A stretch of 64,000 bases of DNA, taken from Streptomyces achromogenes. Its GTDB lineage: Bacteria; Actinomycetota; Actinomycetes; Streptomycetales; Streptomycetaceae. The DNA lies in the NCBI RefSeq assembly GCF_030816715.1, contig NZ_JAUSYH010000001.1, forward strand, positions 6,510,001-6,574,000. Direction: 5' to 3'. Below the pieces are notes generated by a model that saw nothing but the letters and a program-made list of their open reading frames with translations, had not been told where the DNA came from and did no database searches. The translations under genes were made by a program, and so were the position numbers. Positions 52,650-59,917 of the stretch are shown here, one piece after another (position 1 is the stretch's first letter; each line of letters begins with the position of its first letter).

Positions 52650-54034
52650 CCTGTGACTCCTGTCGCGTCGTCCCGTTCGCCGTCGAAGCTCGTGGGCGTG
52701 GGGGCGGGCGCGGGTACGGCGGTGCGCCGAGGGCGGTCGGCCGACCGCGTCGCACGGACCGGACCGGCGAGGACGACGCCGACGACCGCGTGCCCCGCGT
52801 CCGCACACGCCTCGGAGACGCCGGCGAGCTCCCCCGCGGTCCAACTGCCGGCGCTGAGCACGACCAGCGCGCCCGACTCGCGCTCGCGGTCCGGCACCAT
52901 CGGCCGGGACACCGGGACCGCCACCGCGCGCAGCAGCGGATCGCTCCCGGCCACGTCGACGAGCTGCCCCGCCGCCCGGCGGGCGATCTCGTCGCCCTCG
53001 GGGAAGACGACCAGGAGCCGCTGCGGGGACGGCAGCCGGTCCCGCAGCCGCGAGCACACCCGCCGGTAGCGGATCTGCCTGCTGGCCTCGTCGCCGGACA
53101 GCTGCGGGGCCGGGATGTTCCACCGGACGTCGAGGCCCAGCAGCCGGCGGATCCACGCCCGCGGACCACGGCCCGCCGACCGGTGCGTGGGCCGTTCGAC
53201 GGGTACGTCGACGGTTCCCAGCAGCGTCGAGCCCAGCGCCGCGGCGATCTCCGGTTCGCCGCGCAGCCGGCGGCTCATCCGCGCGGCGGCGAGATGGCCG
53301 ATCACCGCGAACAGCAGGAACAGCAGCGCTCCGCCGGCGACGAGCTGCGTCCTCGTCGGCGGCGCCTCGCCGGTCGGCCGGGCCGCCGACCCCATGACGA
53401 CCATGTTCTTCGCCTCGTCGTCGACCGGGTCGGCCTGCTTGATGGTGCTGATGGCCTCGCGCAGCGCGGTGCGCAGCTTCTCCAGCTCGGTGCGGGTCTG
53501 CACGCTCTCGACGGTCTCCCCGGGATCGGTCGCGTCGGCCAGCTTGCTGATGCGGCGGCTGGTGTCCTCCACCGACTGCTGGAGCGCGGCGAGCTCCTCC
53601 GCCGCCCCGGGGTCGGCGGTTTCGCTCGCGATCCGGGTGGCGTAGGAGACGAACTCCTTGGCCACCTGGTCGGAGAGGCGCTGCGCACGCTCCGGGGTCT
53701 CGGCGGTGCCGGAGATCTTGATGATGTTCCCGTCCGTGGCCTTGGCGCCGACCTGATCCCGCAGGTCGCTGCCGCTCACCCCGCTCCAGCCGAGCGTGGC
53801 GGCCGCGCGGTCGACCACCACCGAACTGGTCGCCACCTCCGTCTGCGTCAGCAGCTCACGCTCCTCCCACGTCCCCGGCAGCAGCACCGACGCCGAGGTC
53901 GTGTAGCGCGGCGGGAACAGCAGGGACGCGCCGTACCCGACGAGCGCACCCAGCAGGGCGAAGACGGTGAGCAGCCGCCAACGCCGGCGGACAATCCGCC
54001 CGATGGTGACCAGGCGTATCGTGTCATCGCTCAA
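52646..54034 (-). CDS. Second polysaccharide co-polymerase with degenerate kinase-like tail
   Basis: 462 aa from a TTG at 54034 (GAAGG eight bases upstream); it overlaps the upstream glycosyltransferase by 11 bases. Helix one is LLTVFALLGALVGYGASLLF, and helix two VAGGALLFLLFAVIGHLAAA near residue 245; LLPGTWEERELLTQTEVATS is the typical start of Wzz-type extracytoplasmic domains. The tail after residue 290 has RLLVVFPEGDEIARRAAGQL in place of Walker A, without a P-loop Lys. Two such proteins in tandem probably form a mixed chain-length regulator. No separate tyrosine kinase or phosphatase is in the locus. Confidence 0.8.
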   Translation of the reverse strand: MSDDTIRLVTIGRIVRRRWRLLTVFALLGALVGYGASLLFPPRYTTSASVLLPGTWEERELLTQTEVATSSVVVDRAAATLGWSGVSGSDLRDQVGAKATDGNIIKISGTAETPERAQRLSDQVAKEFVSYATRIASETADPGAAEELAALQQSVEDTSRRISKLADATDPGETVESVQTRTELEKLRTALREAISTIKQADPVDDEAKNMVVMGSAARPTGEAPPTRTQLVAGGALLFLLFAVIGHLAAARMSRRLRGEPEIAAALGSTLLGTVDVPVERPTHRSAGRGPRAWIRRLLGLDVRWNIPAPQLSGDEASRQIRYRRVCSRLRDRLPSPQRLLVVFPEGDEIARRAAGQLVDVAGSDPLLRAVAVPVSRPMVPDRERESGALVVLSAGSWTAGELAGVSEACADAGHAVVGVVLAGPVRATRSADRPRRTAVPAPAPTPTSFDGERDDATGVTG

Positions 54035-55295
54035 TGGTGCGGCCTTCCCCTGCCGGGTCAGGGTCGCGCGCCGTGACCGGGGCCCGGTCACCGCAGGCAG
54101 CCTCGTAGGCGGCGAGCAGCGATCGCTGGGAGTTCCGCCAGGACAGCGGCCCGCCGATCCGCTCCTGGCCGATCTTGCCCATCAGGGCCCGCTTCTCCGG
54201 GTCGTCCAGCAGCAGGGCGATCAGCCGGGCGAACTCGGCCTCGTCGTCGGCGGCCGCGTACACGGCGGCGTCACCGGCGGAGACCCGCGCCTCGCGCAGG
54301 TCGAACGAGACGACCGGCCGGCCCATCACCATGTACTCGAGGACCTTGTTCATGGTCGACACGTCGTTGAGCGGATTGTTCGGGTCGGGGGAGAGGCACA
54401 CGTCCGCGGTGGACAGGTAGCGCACCAGGTCGGCGTCCGGAATACGCCCGGTGAACTGCACCTGCTCCGAGAGCCCGAGCCGCCCGGACAGCTCCACCAT
54501 CGCGTCGAACGTGTCGCCGCCGCCCACGAACACCGCGTGCCAGTCGCTCCGCCCGACCTCGTCGCGCAGCTTCGCCAGGGCCCGCAAGGCGTAGTCGACG
54601 CCGTCCTGCGGACCCATGACGCCGAGATAGCACAGCAGATGAGGCTTGCCGCGCTTCAACTCCGGCTCGGGCGGCACGGGGTGGAACCGCTCGACGTCGG
54701 GCGCGCTGCGCACCACGAAGACGTCCGCCGGCCGCTTGCCGCCGCGGCGCACCGCGACGTCCCGGTAGCTCTCGTTCGTGGCGAGCACGACGTCGGCGGC
54801 CCGGTAGGTCCGCCGTTCCAGCGCGCACACGGCGCGGTAGAGCAGGTCCTTGCCGCGGCCGAACCGGGAGAGGTACAGCTCGGGCACCAGGTCGTGCTGG
54901 TCGAAGACGAACCGCGCGCCGCGCCGCTTCAGCCACAGGGCGGGCAGGAACAGCAGGTCGGGCGGGTTGCAGGCGTGGACCACGTCGACCGGGCCGACCT
55001 TGCGGGCCAGCCGGACCGTGTGCCACAACGCCGAGCCGTACTCCCGCAGATAGCCGGACGGCCCCCCGGTGGCCGCGCGCAACGGGTAGCGGTGGATCCG
55101 CACCCCCTCGATCACTGCCTCCGGCTCGGTGTCCCGCTTCGTGCCCTGCGGACAGATGACGTGCACCGTCCAGCCCGCGTCGCGCAGCGTCGTGCACTCC
55201 TGCCACACCCGCCGGTCGAACGGCACCGACAGGTTCTCCACCAGGATCAGCGCGCGCCGGCCCGGCCGGTCGCCGCTTCCCGCATCACCAGGCAA
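54024..55295 (-). CDS. Family 4 glycosyltransferase
   Basis: 423 aa from a TTG at 55295 overlapping the dehydrogenase stop by 11 bases. The acceptor half opens ALILVENLSVPFDRRVWQEC, with VVHACNPPDLLFLPALWLKR; the donor half has LCYLGVMGPQDGVDYALRAL and LSPDPNNPLNDVSTMNKVLE with the EYMVMGRPVVSFD end, a variant of the GT4 E-x7-E pattern. Probably adds the second sugar after the priming transferase. The TTG start is uncertain. Confidence 0.87.
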   Translation of the reverse strand: MPGDAGSGDRPGRRALILVENLSVPFDRRVWQECTTLRDAGWTVHVICPQGTKRDTEPEAVIEGVRIHRYPLRAATGGPSGYLREYGSALWHTVRLARKVGPVDVVHACNPPDLLFLPALWLKRRGARFVFDQHDLVPELYLSRFGRGKDLLYRAVCALERRTYRAADVVLATNESYRDVAVRRGGKRPADVFVVRSAPDVERFHPVPPEPELKRGKPHLLCYLGVMGPQDGVDYALRALAKLRDEVGRSDWHAVFVGGGDTFDAMVELSGRLGLSEQVQFTGRIPDADLVRYLSTADVCLSPDPNNPLNDVSTMNKVLEYMVMGRPVVSFDLREARVSAGDAAVYAAADDEAEFARLIALLLDDPEKRALMGKIGQERIGGPLSWRNSQRSLLAAYEAACGDRAPVTARDPDPAGEGRTIER

Positions 55296-56601
55296 GGCCC
55301 ACGTACCCCTGTTCGGCCCGGCGCGCGTCGGCGTCGGGAAGGTGGACGAGATCGATGATCACCGGGGCGTCGCCGTGCGGCAGCGCCGACAGCACGGCCG
55401 GATCCTTCGTCCCGACCAGGCACACCTCGGCGTGCTCGAGCACCTCCTCGACGGAATCGGCGAGCAGTTGCGCGAGATGCGGCAGCCGGGTCTCGATGTA
55501 CTCGCGGTTCGCGCCGAGCAGCCGGGACAGGCTCACGTTCGCGTCGTAGATCTTCAGGTCGTACCCCTTGCCGAAAAGCCGCTCGGCCAGCTCGACGAGC
55601 GGGCTCTCGCGGAGGTCGTCGGTGCCGGGCTTGAAGGACAGCCCGAACAGGCCCGCCCGGCGTTTCCCGGTGCGCTCCACCAACTCCACCGCGCGCTGCA
55701 GATGGTCGGAGTTGGACGGCAGCACATGGGACAGGATCGGCACCGAGACGTCCGCCCGCTGCGCCGCGTGCACCAGGCTGCGCAGGTCCTTGGGCAGGCA
55801 GGAGCCGCCGAAGGCGAAGCCGGGCCGCAGATAGGCGGGGCTGATGTTCAGCTTGCGGTCGGCCAGGAACACGTCCATCACCTGGTGCGAGTCCACCCCG
55901 AGGGCCTGGCACACCGCGCCCAGCTCGTTCGCGAAGCCGATCTTGAGACCGTGGAACGCGTTGTCCGCGTACTTGATCGCCTCGGCCGTCGGGACCGGCA
56001 CCCGGAACACCTCGCCGGGCAGGTCCTGGTACAGCGCCGCCACCGCGTCGCCGCTCGCCGCGTCGAGCTCGCCGATGACGGTCTTGGGCGGGTCGAAGAA
56101 GTCCCGCACGCTTGTGCCCTCGCGCAGGAACTCCGGGTTGACCGCGACCCCGACGTCCACCCCGGCCGTGCCGCCGACGTACTTCTCCAGGATCGGCAGC
56201 AGCAGGTTCAGGCAGGTGCCCGGCAGCATGGTGCTGCGGAACACCACGGTGTGCCGCCCGCCCCGCTCGGCCAGTGCCGCGCCGATCTCCTCGGTGACCC
56301 GCTCCAAGTACGTCGTGCACAGGCTGCCGTTGGGCTCCGACGGCGTGCCCACGCAGACCAGCGAGATCTCACTGTCCATGATCGCCTCGCGGACGTCGCC
56401 GGTGGCGCGCAGCGCCCCGGTCCGCACGACGTCGGCGATGAGCTCGCCGATCCGCTCCTCGACCACCGGGGCCTTGCCGTCGTTGACCAGGTCGACCTTC
56501 ACCTGGTTGACGTCGACCCCGATGACCTCGTGCCCCATGCTGGCAAGGCACGCGGCCGACACGCAGCCCACGTAGCCGAGCCCGAAAACGCTGACCTTCA
56601 T
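55285..56601 (-). CDS. Nucleotide-sugar 6-dehydrogenase (GDP-mannose dehydrogenase/AlgD-like)
   Basis: 438 aa. The N-terminal MKVSVFGLGYVGCVSAACLA is the NAD site; VCVGTPSEPNGSL, RSTMLPGT and VNPEFLREGT are conserved; the catalytic Cys lies in GFAFGGSCLPKDLRSL. The pattern is nearer to GDP-mannose dehydrogenase (AlgD) than to UDP-glucose dehydrogenase, notably VAVNPEFLREGTSV and IKYADNAFHGLKIGFANELG. It makes a uronic acid donor with two NAD. ATG at 56601 after GGAGGAA. The leader shares a repeat element with the sugar transferase gene. Specificity should be tested. Confidence 0.87.
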   Translation of the reverse strand: MKVSVFGLGYVGCVSAACLASMGHEVIGVDVNQVKVDLVNDGKAPVVEERIGELIADVVRTGALRATGDVREAIMDSEISLVCVGTPSEPNGSLCTTYLERVTEEIGAALAERGGRHTVVFRSTMLPGTCLNLLLPILEKYVGGTAGVDVGVAVNPEFLREGTSVRDFFDPPKTVIGELDAASGDAVAALYQDLPGEVFRVPVPTAEAIKYADNAFHGLKIGFANELGAVCQALGVDSHQVMDVFLADRKLNISPAYLRPGFAFGGSCLPKDLRSLVHAAQRADVSVPILSHVLPSNSDHLQRAVELVERTGKRRAGLFGLSFKPGTDDLRESPLVELAERLFGKGYDLKIYDANVSLSRLLGANREYIETRLPHLAQLLADSVEEVLEHAEVCLVGTKDPAVLSALPHGDAPVIIDLVHLPDADARRAEQGYVGLAW

Positions 56602-56607
56602 GACCCG

Positions 56608-56631
56608 TTCCTCCCCCCGGGCAGGCCCTCG
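56608..56631 (-). promoter_or_regulatory. Leader element shared with the sugar transferase gene
   Basis: On the plus strand TTCCTCCCCCCGGG plus AGGCCC is the same element as at 58229-58250; it contains the Shine-Dalgarno (GGAGGAA on the minus strand) of the dehydrogenase gene and a partly matching anti-Shine-Dalgarno (GCCTGCCC). Confidence 0.6.
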
Positions 56632-56701
56632 CGGCCTGCGTTCCGCACGCCGGCGGGGTCGTCGGACCCCAGCCCCCCGCGCATCAGTTGCCCCCCGCAC
56701 A

Positions 56702-58225
56702 TCAGTAGGCCCCCTGGCCGTAGAGCACCGCACGCATCGTCTTCCACAAGATCACCGTGTCCAGGGCGAGCGACCAGTCCTCCACGTACCGCAGGTCCAG
56801 CCGCACCGCCTCCTCCCACGACAGGTCACTGCGTCCGCTGATCTGCCACAGGCCGGTGAGGCCGGGCTTGACCAGCAGCCGCCGCCGGATGTCCGGGCCG
56901 TACGCGGCGGACTCCTCCGGCAGCGGAGGCCGCGGACCGACGAGCGACATCGATCCGGTGAGCACGTTGAACAGCTGCGGGAGTTCGTCGATCGAGTACC
57001 GGCGCAGCACTGCTCCCACCCGGGTCACCCGCGGATCCCGGCGGAGCTTGAACAGCGGGCCGGCGCCCTCGTTGAGGTCGGCCAGCTGGGCCCGCGCCCG
57101 GTCGGCGTCGGCCACCATGGTGCGGAATTTGAGAATGGTGAACTCGCCGCCGTCCTTGCCGACTCTGCGCTGGCGGTAGAACACCCCGCCCCGGCTGTCC
57201 ATCAGCACGAGCAGCCCGACGACCGCCATCAGCGGCGCGAACAGGACCAGCAGGACCGCCGCGCCCATCCGGTCGACGACGCCCTTGACCGCCCGGCGCC
57301 CCCCGGTGAAGGTCGGCATGCTGACCCGCAGCAGAGGTATCCCGAGCACCGCGTCGACGTGCAGCCGCGGGCCGGCCACCTCCATCAGCACGGGGGCCAC
57401 GACCATCTCGGCGTCGGTGCCTTCGAGGTTCCAGGCCAGCCGCTGGAGCCGCTCCGGCGACCAGTGCGGGTCCGGCGTGACCGCGACGACACGGTAGCCG
57501 TCGCCGTGAACGTGCTTGGCGACGTCGGCCAGCTGGCCGACCACCGGGACTCCGTCCAGCAGATCACCGTCGAGCCCGGGACCGTCCGTCGTGCACACCG
57601 CGTCCACCCGCCAGCCCAGATGCGGGAACTTACGGGTGCGGGTGATCAGGTCGCTCACCGTGGCGGGGCTGCCGGCGGCGAGCACCGGTCGCAGGCACCG
57701 GCCTTCCTTGCGCTGCCTGTGCAGCGAGAGGCGCAGCAGATAGCGCGCGGTCATGGTGACGAGCGCGATCGCGGGGATCGCGACGAAGATCCAGAGCTTG
57801 ATGTTGCGCGAGGTGAGCGCGATCCCGCCGAGCGCCAGGACGACGGTCGCGGCGAACAGCGAGCGTCCGAGCCGGCGGAACTCCTCGGCGCCCTGGCCGA
57901 GCACGGCCGGCGCCCACGACCGGCTGACCGCGAGCGCCCCCAGCACCAGCAGCTCGGTGCCGAACGCGAGAATGCCCCATTTCTCATGCCAGTTGGCAGC
58001 GTCCCGGGCTCCGAAGAAGTTGCCGATCCCCGCCACCACGAAGGCGGTGGCCGCCGTGTCGCTCATGATCACGGTACGTCGGTACCGCTGCTCCCAGTCG
58101 ATCGCGGGCCGGCTGATCGTGTCGTTCTCCAGACGCCCGCGCGCCGACGGAAACGGGCTGACTAGCTCCCCTTGCCGCACAGAACCCCCCAGGTTCCCCA
58201 GTGGTTCGACGTGTTCGCCTAACAC
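56702..58225 (-). CDS. Polyprenyl-phosphate sugar-1-phosphate transferase (priming enzyme)
   Basis: 507 aa from a GTG at 58225, five bases after GGGAGG. Four or five membrane helices in the first 200 residues are followed by a CoA-binding-like region and a C-terminal catalytic domain with VFYRQRRVGKDGGEFTILKF, FKLRRDPRVTRVGAVLRRYS, DELPQLFNVLTGSMSLVGPR and ISGRSDLSWEEAVRLD. These are the hallmarks of WbaP/CpsE-type enzymes that load the first sugar-phosphate on undecaprenyl phosphate. Codon two is TTA (58220-58222), a rare leucine codon read by the bldA tRNA, so synthesis should be limited to developmental stages. First gene of the locus. Confidence 0.9.
   Translation of the reverse strand: MLGEHVEPLGNLGGSVRQGELVSPFPSARGRLENDTISRPAIDWEQRYRRTVIMSDTAATAFVVAGIGNFFGARDAANWHEKWGILAFGTELLVLGALAVSRSWAPAVLGQGAEEFRRLGRSLFAATVVLALGGIALTSRNIKLWIFVAIPAIALVTMTARYLLRLSLHRQRKEGRCLRPVLAAGSPATVSDLITRTRKFPHLGWRVDAVCTTDGPGLDGDLLDGVPVVGQLADVAKHVHGDGYRVVAVTPDPHWSPERLQRLAWNLEGTDAEMVVAPVLMEVAGPRLHVDAVLGIPLLRVSMPTFTGGRRAVKGVVDRMGAAVLLVLFAPLMAVVGLLVLMDSRGGVFYRQRRVGKDGGEFTILKFRTMVADADRARAQLADLNEGAGPLFKLRRDPRVTRVGAVLRRYSIDELPQLFNVLTGSMSLVGPRPPLPEESAAYGPDIRRRLLVKPGLTGLWQISGRSDLSWEEAVRLDLRYVEDWSLALDTVILWKTMRAVLYGQGAY
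58220..58222 (-). promoter_or_regulatory. TTA codon at position 2 of the priming transferase gene
   Basis: Minus-strand GTG TTA GGC GAA CAC: the second codon is TTA. In Streptomyces this codon depends on bldA tRNA-Leu and marks developmentally controlled genes. I found no other in-frame TTA among the genes I called. Confidence 0.8.
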
Positions 58226-58230
58226 TGATT

Positions 58231-58333
58231 CCTCCCCCCGGGAGGCCCCCGCCCCCCGTACCGTCCCTCCCCTCGGGAGGCCCCCGCCTCCCGTGTCGCG
58301 CCGGTCCTCCCGCGGCAGGCCCCCGCCTCCCGC
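58231..58333 (-). repeat. Three tandem leader repeats with embedded Shine-Dalgarno hairpin
   Basis: Units begin at about 58231, 58266 and 58306 (plus strand CCTCCCC..CGGGAGGCCCCCGCC). On the minus strand each has GGGAGG and an upstream CCTCCC three bases away, so the copy next to the start (58231-58245) can fold a 6-bp hairpin over the ribosome-binding site. This lies in the long leader of the sugar transferase gene. Confidence 0.7.
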
Positions 58334-58940
58334 GCATGACATCCCGGTATTCCGGCGCTACTCGAACACCCACCCCGGCGGCAGTGGACTCGTATGTCCC
58401 GCCCGACTCTCGAGGTGTGCGGCGACCCGTCGAAGACCTTGAGTGCTCCCCGCACCCAAGCCCCTCTCGGGCCCCAGGAATTGATCACCCCCACGTCCGG
58501 CGTCGAGGACGCGCTTACCGGCCTTCCGCAGCGCCAGACCAATAGATCATTACGGTCGCCTCGTGTTCGAACGGCCGAAGCAAGGTCAATCTAGACCATG
58601 AGGAGCCGGTATGAAGAGAGGATGTGTGTAATTTGTGTTTAAGGTTTGGGGCTGCTCCGTCGGCCGGTGACCGCCTTCGGGTTCGTTGTGACCGACGCGC
58701 GTTGCGCCAGCTCGCCCGGCACTTGGGCCCGGCTCCCGCGCGTTGGCGGGCGGCGAGCCGCAACTGCCCCTCCGCGCAAGCGGGTTCGGTGGCGACCGCC
58801 CGGTTTGCGCACGATCGTGTGCCGCTTCGGGCGTCGAGGTGGCGGGCCGCTCGGCGGGCCGCCGCGACCGCATGAATTGATCATGAATGGTCCGCGGTGA
58901 CATCCCCCGGGTGAGCGAATCCGTTTCGGTGTCACGTCTT

Positions 58941-58962
58941 CCGGCCGTCGGCCGACGGCCGG
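58941..58962. repeat. 22-bp perfect palindrome
   Basis: CCGGCCGTCGG and CCGACGGCCGG face each other without a spacer. Not followed by T residues. May be a protein-binding site or a terminator. Confidence 0.7.
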
Positions 58963-59011
58963 GGATTCCCTCCGGACTCGCGCGAGAATATGCCAAAGGC
59001 AATTCACCACA

Positions 59012-59037
59012 CTCTCGCCTTCGCGGCAGGGCGAGAG
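59012..59037. terminator. Hairpin, possible terminator or attenuator
   Basis: CTCTCGCC and GGCGAGAG form an 8-bp perfect stem with a 10-base loop, in the 1.2-kb intergenic region; no gene ends nearby, so its role is unclear. Confidence 0.4.
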
Positions 59038-59192
59038 CGTCAAGAGGGGCAACCGGCTTGCTTTGCGGCAGCGGAACCTGATGATCGATCGGTGAGGCGG
59101 CTCGAGCGCATCCGGTCGAACGCCACCCCACGGAACCGCATCACGCAGTCGGAGCGCGCCACGTAAGCGGAACGGCGCGGGCGCAACCGCGC

Positions 59193-59230
59193 CCTGCGGC
59201 CGGAACCGCGTCCTGCGGCCGGAACCGCGT
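59193..59230. repeat. Tandem 19-bp duplication
   Basis: CCTGCGGCCGGAACCGCGT occurs twice back to back with no spacer, with degenerate echoes on both sides (CGGAACCGCAT, GCAACCGCG). Probably slipped-strand duplication. Confidence 0.7.
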
Positions 59231-59445
59231 CACCGACGGGGCTCCGGCCGTGACCCGCTCGGCATCATCGGGGCCGTCAGCCCGCAGGCCGGCCTGACGA
59301 CGCCCCGGTCCCCGTGGGCGGGGTGAGTGGGCGCCGTCCGGGACCGGTGCGGTGGCGGTCCGTGTCGCTGTTGGGCCGAACGGGTGACTTGGCGTAAGAA
59401 TTGACTGGTGCACGCATTGAAGGCGAGTCAGTTCTGGGGGTGCCG

Positions 59446-59835
59446 GTGAACCGTTACGACGTCACCGATGAACAGTGGGAAGGGCTCGCTCAGGTCGTTC
59501 CGCTGCGCGGCCGGGACGCGTGGCCCTCGGCGGTGGACCACCGCTCGCTCCCGGACGCCGAGACGGAGACCCGACGCCGTTTCGTCGTCCTGCGGGTCAA
59601 CGTCTTCGCGGACGCCCGTGAGGTCGCCGAGACGCTGATGGCGGGCATCCCGGTGCTGCTCGACCTGACCGGGGCGGAGACCGACACCGCCAAACGGGTG
59701 CTGGACTTCTCCACCGGCGTCGTCTTCGGCCTGGCGAGCGGTATGCACCGGGTCGACCGCAACGTCTTCCTGCTCACCCCGCCGGGCACCGAGGTCGGCG
59801 GGATCATGGAGGGGGCGGGCGCACCGGGGGTCTGA
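59446..59835 (+). CDS. SepF-like cell division protein (paralogue)
   Basis: 129 aa from a GTG at 59446 after GGGGG. VLRVNVFADAREVAETLMAG, IPVLLDLTGAETDTAKRVLD and FSTGVVFGLASGMHRVDRNV then FLLTPPG are the SepF (DUF552) core that polymerises and binds FtsZ. The N-terminal membrane-targeting helix of true SepF is missing and replaced by YDVTDEQWEGLAQVVPLRGR. It is away from the division cluster, so it is one of the extra SepF-like copies known in Streptomyces and may adjust sporulation septation. The exact start is uncertain by two codons. Confidence 0.85.
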   Translation: MNRYDVTDEQWEGLAQVVPLRGRDAWPSAVDHRSLPDAETETRRRFVVLRVNVFADAREVAETLMAGIPVLLDLTGAETDTAKRVLDFSTGVVFGLASGMHRVDRNVFLLTPPGTEVGGIMEGAGAPGV

Positions 59836-59917
59836 GGGCGCGGGGCACGTCGCTCGATGGTGGGAAGCTTGTCGGGGCGTAACGGTTCGGCTGACGGCGG
59901 AGTCCTACCGTCCGGAC

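Larger units (their letters stand above)
58334..59445. other. Long intergenic region between the polysaccharide locus and sepF-like gene
   Basis: About 1.1 kb without a convincing gene; open stretches here lack codon bias. It holds the AT-rich segment GTAATTTGTGTTTAAGG near 58630, a likely promoter zone for the leftward locus, a second AT-leaning stretch (GAATTGATCATGAATGG, 58873-58889), the 22-bp palindrome at 58941, the hairpin at 59012-59037 and a tandem 19-bp duplication at 59193-59230. Confidence 0.5.

Noticed and set aside
48612-53069. A 1,485-codon open frame on the plus strand
   Set aside because: It lies entirely antisense to the bi-domain oxidoreductase, asparagine synthase and co-polymerase genes; high GC keeps antisense frames open. 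Its composition is Arg/Gly/Pro-rich with no family pattern.
55285-56601. Sugar dehydrogenase as ordinary UDP-glucose dehydrogenase
   Set aside because: The conserved blocks around the NAD loop and catalytic Cys follow AlgD more closely; left open pending assay.
58231-58333. The repeat region as a CRISPR array
   Set aside because: Only three units, no unique spacers of constant length and no cas genes; units sit over a ribosome-binding site.
58586-59131. A 181-codon minus-strand open frame in the intergenic region
   Set aside because: No ribosome-binding site, no third-position GC bias and no recognisable domain; interrupted by the palindrome and hairpin.
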